DNA of 59,273 nucleotides, from assembly GCA_029250225.1 (NCBI GenBank), contig JAQWUY010000011.1, positions 1 to 59,273 on the forward strand, given 5' to 3'. Positions within the stretch are counted from its first letter, which is position 1. Each line of letters begins with the position of its first letter. Positions 53,790 to 59,273 of this stretch are shown piece by piece. Both the position numbers and the translations under genes were made by a program. Source of the stretch: Alphaproteobacteria bacterium. Lineage in GTDB: Bacteria; Pseudomonadota; Alphaproteobacteria; JAQWUY01. The notes beneath the pieces were generated by a model. That model made no database searches. It saw nothing but the letters and a program-made list of their open reading frames with translations, and was not told the DNA's origin.

Positions 53790-53823
53790 AATAAACCCTT
53801 TCAAGATTAAATTCTTAAAAATA

Positions 53824-53861
53824 AAATAGCAATTGGATTGTTCCAACGCTTTGTGCTATTT
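53824..53861 (-). promoter_or_regulatory. Leader hairpin upstream of the queuosine transporter
   Basis: On the minus strand AAATAGCA (53861-53854) pairs with TGCTATTT (53831-53824), and inside TTGG pairs with CCAA around a six-base loop; an unpaired CAAAGCG lies on the 5' side. It starts 35 bases upstream of the ATG. It does not match preQ1 riboswitch classes I can recall. Confidence 0.45.
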
Positions 53862-53901
53862 ACCATAAAATCAAATTTTTTACAATTAAGATTTTTAAAC
53901 C

Positions 53902-54570
53902 TTAATTTAAATAAGCAGTAGAATCTTTTACACCACTATCATTCACGGCTTGTTTTCTTTCAACACAAGTTCCACACAAACCACAATGGCTTTCACCGCC
54001 CTCATAACACGACCAAGTTTCTACTATATCAAGATCTAGCTGTTTAGCTATTACAGCAATTTCGCTTTTTGACATATTTTTATACGGGGCATAAAGTCTA
54101 GGACTTGATAAACCTTGTAAGGCTAGTTGTTGCATTTCATCGAATGTTTTCAAAAATTCTGGACGACAATCTGGATATATAAAGTGATCTCCGCCGTGAA
54201 CAGCAATTGCTATCATATCTACATTCATACTCGAACCTATACCAAAAGCAATGCTTAACATAATTGCATTACGATTTGGAACAACGGTTGATGTCATATT
54301 TTCTTGATTGTATGAACCTTTTGGAATTTGACCGTCAAAGGTTAAAGAAGATTTTAATAATTCACCTAAATTTGGAATTGGTACAAGGGTAAATGAAACA
54401 TCTAATTTCTCTGCACAGGTTTTTGCATATAAAATTTCTTTTGAATGTCGTTGTCCATAATCAAAACAAACTAAACCTTTTAATTCCATATCAGGATTAC
54501 TTGAAATCATATGGGCAAGAGTTATTGAATCCATACCACCTGAACAAATAACCAAGACTTTTTTAATCAT
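53902..54570 (-). CDS. queC: 7-cyano-7-deazaguanine synthase
   Basis: Converts 7-carboxy-7-deazaguanine to preQ0 with ATP and ammonia. The 222-residue protein has the PP-loop SGGMDS at 10-15, the FDYGQRHSKEI segment, VVPNRNAIMLSIA and four zinc cysteines at 188, 196, 199 and 202. A TWSCYEGGESHCGLCGTC end confirms the family. Its start overlaps the ubiX end by eight bases. Upstream enzymes QueD and QueE are not in the window. Confidence 0.96.
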   Translation of the reverse strand: MIKKVLVICSGGMDSITLAHMISSNPDMELKGLVCFDYGQRHSKEILYAKTCAEKLDVSFTLVPIPNLGELLKSSLTFDGQIPKGSYNQENMTSTVVPNRNAIMLSIAFGIGSSMNVDMIAIAVHGGDHFIYPDCRPEFLKTFDEMQQLALQGLSSPRLYAPYKNMSKSEIAVIAKQLDLDIVETWSCYEGGESHCGLCGTCVERKQAVNDSGVKDSTAYLN

Positions 54571-55135
54571 CTTGCTTCCATCTCTTTATATTTGGAATAT
54601 CAATACCCAAATCAAGAGATTCAACAGAACGAGCAGATATTTGATAATTTAACTCATCAATTGTTTTCGGATTAGTATAAAAAGCAGGAACCGGCGGACA
54701 TATAACCCCGCCCATTAAAGTAATTGTTTCCATATTACGAATATGAGATAAATTAAATGGAGTTTCGCGAACTACCATTACAAGCTTTCTTCTTTCTTTT
54801 AAAACTACATCAGCACTTCTAGTTAATAAATTACCACAAATACCACAAGACACTTCACCAAGTGTTTTCATAGAACAAGGTACAATAATCATACCATCGC
54901 TTTTAAATGTTCCTGATGCACACAAAGCACCAACATCTGTATTATTATGTACAAAATCAGCTTTTGCTTTAACATCATCAAGTTTATAATCAGTTTCATA
55001 TGCAATAGTCATTTGAGCTGGTTTTGTTATAATTAAATGCGTTTCAACATTTGCTTGTTTTAAAATATCAAGACAATGAATTGCAAGACTTGCACCAGAA
55101 GCACCGGATATGCCAACAATAACTTTTTTCTTCAA
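54563..55135 (-). CDS. ubiX: Flavin prenyltransferase UbiX
   Basis: Makes prenylated FMN for UbiD-type decarboxylases, normally in ubiquinone synthesis. The 190-residue protein starts at a TTG; the sequence KKKVIVGISGASGASLAIHCLDIL fits the family start exactly. Family motifs IVPCSMKTLGEVSCGICGNLLTRSADVVLKERRKLVMVVRETPFNLSHI are present. It sits inside the queF-queC run, coupled to queC, though its known role is not in queuosine synthesis. No ubiD is in the window. Confidence 0.93.
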   Translation of the reverse strand: MKKKVIVGISGASGASLAIHCLDILKQANVETHLIITKPAQMTIAYETDYKLDDVKAKADFVHNNTDVGALCASGTFKSDGMIIVPCSMKTLGEVSCGICGNLLTRSADVVLKERRKLVMVVRETPFNLSHIRNMETITLMGGVICPPVPAFYTNPKTIDELNYQISARSVESLDLGIDIPNIKRWKQDD

Positions 55136-55150
55136 CTTACACCAACCTTA

Positions 55151-55615
55151 TTAACCACGCCCACGATAAGTCGGGACATCTTGTTCTTTTATCCATACAT
55201 TTTTAGGCGGTTCACCCGTTTGATAAAAAACATCAATTGGAATGCCACCTCTTGGATACCAATAACCGCCTATTCTCAACCACTTAGGGGCTAATAGTTC
55301 AACCAATTTCTTAGCGATATCAACAGTGCAAGATTCGTGAAATGCGCCGTGATTACGGAAAGAAAATAAATATAATTTTAATGATTTACTTTCAACTAGG
55401 TATTTATCTGGAACATAATCTATTGTCAAATGTGCAAAATCAGGTTGCGATGTCATTGGACACAAAGAAGTAAATTCGGGACAGGTAAAACGAACCATAT
55501 AGTCATCACCATAATTAGGATTTTTAACTTTTTCCAAAAATGCATCATCTGGATTGCTTGGCATATTTGTTTCAGAGCCTAGTTGTGTTAAATCTTTGTA
55601 TATATTTTGCGTCAT
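55151..55615 (-). CDS. queF: NADPH-dependent 7-cyano-7-deazaguanine reductase
   Basis: Reduces preQ0 to preQ1. The 154-residue unimodular form has the thioimide-forming cysteine at residue 52 in [13 protein letters not shown] and acid Asp59. The signature [21 protein letters not shown] lies at 74-94. It leads the queF-ubiX-queC unit, 15 bases before ubiX. Divergent from the YitT genes. Confidence 0.96.
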   Translation of the reverse strand: MTQNIYKDLTQLGSETNMPSNPDDAFLEKVKNPNYGDDYMVRFTCPEFTSLCPMTSQPDFAHLTIDYVPDKYLVESKSLKLYLFSFRNHGAFHESCTVDIAKKLVELLAPKWLRIGGYWYPRGGIPIDVFYQTGEPPKNVWIKEQDVPTYRGRG

Positions 55616-55711
55616 TAAAAAAATCCAAATTAAAATTTAAAATAGTATTGATAATTAATAAAAATAAGTTATACTAAAAAATGAAAATTAACAAGGAAAA
55701 ACAAGTAAGTA

Positions 55712-56383
55712 ATGAAAAAAAATATTAATCAATCGGGCCATAGTTTAATCGAAGATATATTCAGTATATTCTGTGGAATAATAGTTTTTTCCGTAGGTGT
55801 TTTAATTATAAAATCAGTTGGAATAATAGCTGGTGGAACAGCTGGAATATCACTAATACTAAGTTACACAACAGATATAAGTTTTGGTGTTTGGTTTGTA
55901 ATAGTATCATCACCTTTTTTTATTATTTCATTAATTAAGCTAGGAATAAAATTTACTATTATGACGGTATCTTCAATCGTCATATCTTCTCTTATTGTTG
56001 ATAACTTAAAAATATCTATGGAACTTAACCATTATGGTATGTTTATATCTTCATTATTCGGAGGAATACTAATAGGTGTGGCAATTCTTATTTTGGCACG
56101 ACACCGCGCTTCATTAGGAGGTTTTTATATACTAGGTGTTTATTTGCAAGACAGAAACATAATTAATATGGGGAAATTAGCATTAATTTCGGACTGTATT
56201 ATTATGTCGTTAGGATATTACTTTTTAAATTTTGAATTAATGTTCTTTTCATTATTGACAACTATAATATATAATGTATTTATAATAATCAATCACAAAC
56301 CTGGAAGATATTTACCAAACGAAATAAGTAAAAACAAAAAACTTGCAAAATATCTACAAAACGAAATAAACAATAAGGAATAA
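55712..56383 (+). CDS. YitT family membrane protein (first of a pair)
   Basis: A 223-residue protein with about six membrane helices: an opening SGHSLIEDIFSIFCGIIVFSVGVLI, GIIAGGTAGISLILSYTTDISFG, a GIKFTIMT segment, GGILIGVAILILARHRASLGGFYIL and IIINHKPGRY near the end. These fit the YitT (DUF161) family, whose transport function is not established. The C-terminus is a charged tail. The following gene is a clear paralogue starting ten bases after its stop. AAGGAAAAA lies upstream. Confidence 0.85.
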   Translation: MKKNINQSGHSLIEDIFSIFCGIIVFSVGVLIIKSVGIIAGGTAGISLILSYTTDISFGVWFVIVSSPFFIISLIKLGIKFTIMTVSSIVISSLIVDNLKISMELNHYGMFISSLFGGILIGVAILILARHRASLGGFYILGVYLQDRNIINMGKLALISDCIIMSLGYYFLNFELMFFSLLTTIIYNVFIIINHKPGRYLPNEISKNKKLAKYLQNEINNKE

Positions 56384-56393
56384 TAAGGAAAAA

Positions 56394-57014
56394 ATGGCGA
56401 AAAAGACAATCCAGTCAGGACATACCCTAATCGAGGATATAATTTCAATATTAATAGCAGTGATTATGTTCACCATAGGAGCATTGATATTTAAAGAATC
56501 TCAACTAATTGCTAGTGGTACTACTGGTTTATCCTTAATACTTACATACAAGACGGACATAGGTTTTGGCACTTGGTTTAGTATTGTAAATGCACCATTC
56601 TTTATATTAGCTTTTATGCGAATGGGATTAAAATTTACGATATTAACAATATTTTCAATTGTCTCTGTATCATTATTAGTTGATTATTCACCATTAGTAA
56701 TGGAGATAAAATCATATAATAAATTTGTATCTGCAATTGTCGGCGGTGTAGCAATTGGTCTTGGTATGCTTATAATGTTCAGGCATCGTTCGTCAATGGG
56801 TGCCCTGAGTATATTAGGTATGTACTTACAAGACCTTAAAATAATAAAAGCTGGTAAATTTATGTTATCTATTGATATGGCAATAATGATTATAAGTTTT
56901 TATTTATTCGATATTGAAACTGTTCTTGCTTCTACTCTAACTCTTGTCATAAGTAATGGGATATTAATTATGAATCACAAAGAAGGTAGATACTCACCAA
57001 ATAAAACAAAATAA
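56394..57014 (+). CDS. YitT family membrane protein (second of a pair)
   Basis: A 206-residue paralogue of the preceding gene, with the same SGHTLIEDIISI opening, an IASGTTGLSLILTYKTDIGFGTWF segment, GGVAIGLGMLIMFRHRSSMGALSILGMYLQD and NHKEGRYSP end. It lacks the longer C-terminal tail of the first copy. The pair suggests a local duplication and perhaps a heteromeric complex. The gene has AAGGAAAAA upstream. ung follows three bases after the stop. Confidence 0.85.
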   Translation: MAKKTIQSGHTLIEDIISILIAVIMFTIGALIFKESQLIASGTTGLSLILTYKTDIGFGTWFSIVNAPFFILAFMRMGLKFTILTIFSIVSVSLLVDYSPLVMEIKSYNKFVSAIVGGVAIGLGMLIMFRHRSSMGALSILGMYLQDLKIIKAGKFMLSIDMAIMIISFYLFDIETVLASTLTLVISNGILIMNHKEGRYSPNKTK

Positions 57015-57017
57015 TCT

Positions 57018-57677
57018 ATGTATAATTTAAGTAATATTAATAATAATTGGAATGACTTACTACAACAAGAAAAATCAAAAGATTATTTCAATAAATTAGA
57101 ACTTTTTTTAAATGGCGAAGAAACTGTTTTTCCACCTAGTGAGATGGTATTTAATGCCCTATCATTAACACCCCCTGAAAATGTAAAAATAGTAATCCTA
57201 GGGCAAGATCCTTATCACGATAACGGACAGGCTATGGGTTTATCTTTTTCAGTACCGGATAATATAAAATCCCCGCCTTCACTAAAAAACATATTTCGTG
57301 AAATTGAACAAGACCTAGGTATATTAATGCCTGATAAAGGTGATTTAACAAATTGGGCAAAACAAGGTGTTTTATTATTAAATACGGTTTTAACTGTTTT
57401 ACCGCATACTCCGCAAAGTCATAAAAATAAGGGCTGGGAAATATTTACTGATGAAATCATACATTACATAAACAACAATCTGAATAATGTTGTTTTTATG
57501 TTATGGGGTGGTTATGCCAAGAAAAAATCTAGTTTAATAGACAACAACAAACATTTAATTTTAACAGCAAACCACCCTAGCCCATTATCAGCAAATCGTG
57601 GCGGTTGGTTTGGCTGTAAACATTTCTCGCAAGCTAATGAATATTTAAAAGAACCTATCAATTGGGATTATCTATAA
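57018..57677 (+). CDS. ung: Uracil-DNA glycosylase
   Basis: Removes uracil from DNA. The 219-residue family 1 enzyme has the water-activating motif GQDPYH at 62-67 (Asp64), GLSFSVP, LLLNTVLTV and the minor-groove motif HPSPLSANRGGWFGC with His186. It follows the YitT pair after three bases and converges on tsaB. Complete and cytoplasmic. Confidence 0.96.
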   Translation: MYNLSNINNNWNDLLQQEKSKDYFNKLELFLNGEETVFPPSEMVFNALSLTPPENVKIVILGQDPYHDNGQAMGLSFSVPDNIKSPPSLKNIFREIEQDLGILMPDKGDLTNWAKQGVLLLNTVLTVLPHTPQSHKNKGWEIFTDEIIHYINNNLNNVVFMLWGGYAKKKSSLIDNNKHLILTANHPSPLSANRGGWFGCKHFSQANEYLKEPINWDYL

Positions 57678-57683
57678 AGCTTA

Positions 57684-58334
57684 TTATTTTTTGTTAGGCA
57701 TTTGTACATCGGCACACCTTAAATACAATGCCTGTGTATCAGAACAATCAATCGCATTTTTAATATTATAAGATATTAAACCGGCAACCCCGACACTTGT
57801 TGGGTAATCTTGATTTATCACCTTGTTTTTTATTTTTTTATCGCCTAAAAATCTTTTAACCCCAGAACCAACTAACACATCATCGCAAATATTAATATTT
57901 TCAGGCTCCAAAGCTTGAATAGAATTAAGCATTACTCCACCCTCAAACTTAGCCACATAAAAATCACTGCGTTTTGTCTCTTGAATAACAGTTAACTTTT
58001 TATCGTTATTTTCAAATGCAATCACACTTAAAGCATCAACCCCGTATATTGGCACATCAAGCCCCAATGCTAATGCCTTGGCGGTTGATAAACCTATTCG
58101 CATACCGGTAAAAAATCCGGGCCCCCTGCACACTCCAACAGCATCTATTTGTGATTTCTTAATACCACTTTTTTTTATTACTCCGTCAAGTATCGGAATT
58201 ATAACCTCACCTTGGGAAAATGCTATTTTTTGATACTCATCAGATAAAGACTTATCATTTTTGCAATCATACACACAGGCCGAAACAGACCCCGCACTAG
58301 TATCCATAGCTAATATATATCTTATTGTTTTCAT
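57684..58334 (-). CDS. tsaB: tRNA threonylcarbamoyladenosine complex protein TsaB
   Basis: Partner of TsaD in making the t6A37 tRNA modification. The 216-residue ASKHA-fold protein begins IRYILAMDTSAGSVSACVYD and has the signature GVCRGPGFFTGMRIGLSTAKALALGLDVPIYGVDALSV. The rest is shorter than the E. coli copy but typical. tsaD and tsaE are not in the window. It converges with ung. Confidence 0.92.
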   Translation of the reverse strand: MKTIRYILAMDTSAGSVSACVYDCKNDKSLSDEYQKIAFSQGEVIIPILDGVIKKSGIKKSQIDAVGVCRGPGFFTGMRIGLSTAKALALGLDVPIYGVDALSVIAFENNDKKLTVIQETKRSDFYVAKFEGGVMLNSIQALEPENINICDDVLVGSGVKRFLGDKKIKNKVINQDYPTSVGVAGLISYNIKNAIDCSDTQALYLRCADVQMPNKK

Positions 58335-58535
58335 AGTTATAATTTAATTTGTTAAATAATATCACCGCGATAACTAATTTATAGAATAATAGTAGACATT
58401 TTTCAATTAGTTTTATTTGTTTCTAAAACTTTGCTCGTAGCTGGGTAATTTTAATTAAATGTAATTGTAAAGTGATGGTGTTTATGGTACTACTTCGGCA
58501 ATCATTGGTAGAACAATATATAAAGAAAGAAAATT
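58335..58535. other. Intergenic region before the right-edge gene
   Basis: About 200 AT-rich bases with the tsaB promoter on one side and the right-edge gene's promoter on the other. I see no RNA gene or hairpin of note. Confidence 0.4.
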
Positions 58536-59273
58536 ATGTCAGATAATGCAGGAAATGAGAATAAAGAGTCAATAACTATTAATGAAAAAGAATTGAAAAA
58601 TGCTTTCGATAAAATTTTTTATTACGACTACATGACAGTAGATTTAGGTAGTAAAATACTATTTATTGCAGAAAAAAAATCCGTTACTTTTAAAAATATT
58701 AATTTTAATAATTTTGAACTTGAAAAATTTACAGCTATTATAGGTGCGCACAATATAAAATTAGATGGATGTAAATGTGAATCTTTAGAACTTATAATTG
58801 ATAATAATAAAGAAACTACAATAGAGATAAAGAATTCAGACTTTAAAAATATTTCTATGCGCAATGATGATAATAATAACAATGGTTGTAAAAATTTTAA
58901 ATGTATTATTTTGGATAATGTAAATATTGATATATTAAATTTTAGAAATGTTTATAATCTTTCTATAGAAGAGAGTAACACAAATAAAAATTCGGTAAGA
59001 AAAGAAATAAATTTATCAAGTGTAAGAAAAACTAATATAAAAAATACTTTTTTTAAAGAAATTAATATTAATGATGATTATGATAATAAAATTGAACATT
59101 TCAATCTTACCAATGAAAAATATACGGTTGATAAAATTCATATTAATATAAAAAATATTATTATGAAAAAATTTAAAGTCATTAATCGTCCTAAATTAAA
59201 ATCAACTTGTGTTTTTTCATTTGATAATTTTGAGGTTGAAAATAAAATGGAAGTTGAATCAAAAATATTATTA
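58536..59273 (+). CDS. Unrecognised asparagine-rich protein, partial (runs past right edge)
   Basis: An open frame begins at the ATG at 58536 after a purine-rich AAAGAAAGAAAA and stays open for 246 codons to the end of the window. The sequence is very rich in asparagine, lysine and isoleucine. Recurring short pieces such as VTFKNINFNNFEL, IKLDGCKCESLEL and IEIKNSDFKNISM repeat a hydrophobic pattern like a right-handed beta-helix (pentapeptide-like). There is no signal peptide in the visible start. I cannot assign a family or function. Confidence 0.6.
   Translation, partial: MSDNAGNENKESITINEKELKNAFDKIFYYDYMTVDLGSKILFIAEKKSVTFKNINFNNFELEKFTAIIGAHNIKLDGCKCESLELIIDNNKETTIEIKNSDFKNISMRNDDNNNNGCKNFKCIILDNVNIDILNFRNVYNLSIEESNTNKNSVRKEINLSSVRKTNIKNTFFKEININDDYDNKIEHFNLTNEKYTVDKIHINIKNIIMKKFKVINRPKLKSTCVFSFDNFEVENKMEVESKILL

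Noticed and set aside
53790-53901. preQ1 riboswitch before the queuosine transporter
   Set aside because: The pairing and loop sequences do not match the classes I can recall; reported only as an unknown hairpin.
1-59273. CRISPR array, insertion sequence, prophage or known defence operon
   Set aside because: No regular direct repeats with spacers, transposase motifs, phage structural genes or recognisable defence genes were seen.

Overview
This window is a strongly AT-rich, densely coding bacterial chromosome segment. Gene families and gene order point to an alphaproteobacterium. Markers include an UPF0262 protein, a TrcR/DUF1013 regulator, an alpha-type SspB, an RHH_4 protein, an R. etli-type asparaginase, an RNase E/G without zinc-link cysteines, and CobL/CobI/CobM corrin enzymes. 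The ubiG / lysC / HTH / ispG / hisS / prfA block resembles Rhodospirillales-type chromosomes. UGA acts only as a stop. Both tRNA genes encode their CCA end. I cannot place the organism more finely.

Layout. The window opens inside an unrecognised gene (1-289), followed by tRNA-Val. Then come nadK, a YciI protein, an MlaC-like protein, the folate genes folB / folP-folK, and fmt-def and rmuC. tRNA-Phe, yacG, rng and UPF0262 form a shortened version of a common alphaproteobacterial block. Next are mnmA and a long leftward cluster rpmH-rnpA-yidC-engB-HAD-dapD-dapE. Then uvrB, an aspartate aminotransferase, rpsD, sspB-fumC, and a possible accessory cassette (secreted ankyrin protein, small hydrolase, two half-ABC transporters) that separates fumC from an RHH_4 gene. 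After a CaCA antiporter, sufE and trcR come ubiG, lysC, a RodZ-like HTH protein, ispG, hisS and prfA.

The second half holds a corrin-ring cluster (cobH, cobL, cobI, a CbiG-CobJ fusion, cobM), an asparaginase, a BCCT transporter and the grpE / dnaK-dnaJ chaperone locus, whose divergent promoters look sigma32-dependent. It continues with a glycerophosphodiesterase and a queuosine region (queF, ubiX, queC, a YhhQ-type transporter, queA, tgt, queG). The window ends with two tandem YitT membrane proteins, ung, tsaB and a large asparagine-rich gene cut by the right edge.

How the genes connect: the queuosine set covers late precursor synthesis, transport, insertion and final reduction. QueG is cobalamin-dependent, and much of the corrin ring pathway lies about 10 kb away. 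No insertion sequence, CRISPR array, phage or obvious defence system is visible. The most interesting signals are the divergent heat-shock promoters, a G-run hairpin between dnaK and dnaJ, the mosaic corrin cluster with an unusual leader hairpin, several AT-rich intergenic palindromes, the ankyrin/ABC cassette and the two unrecognised edge genes.
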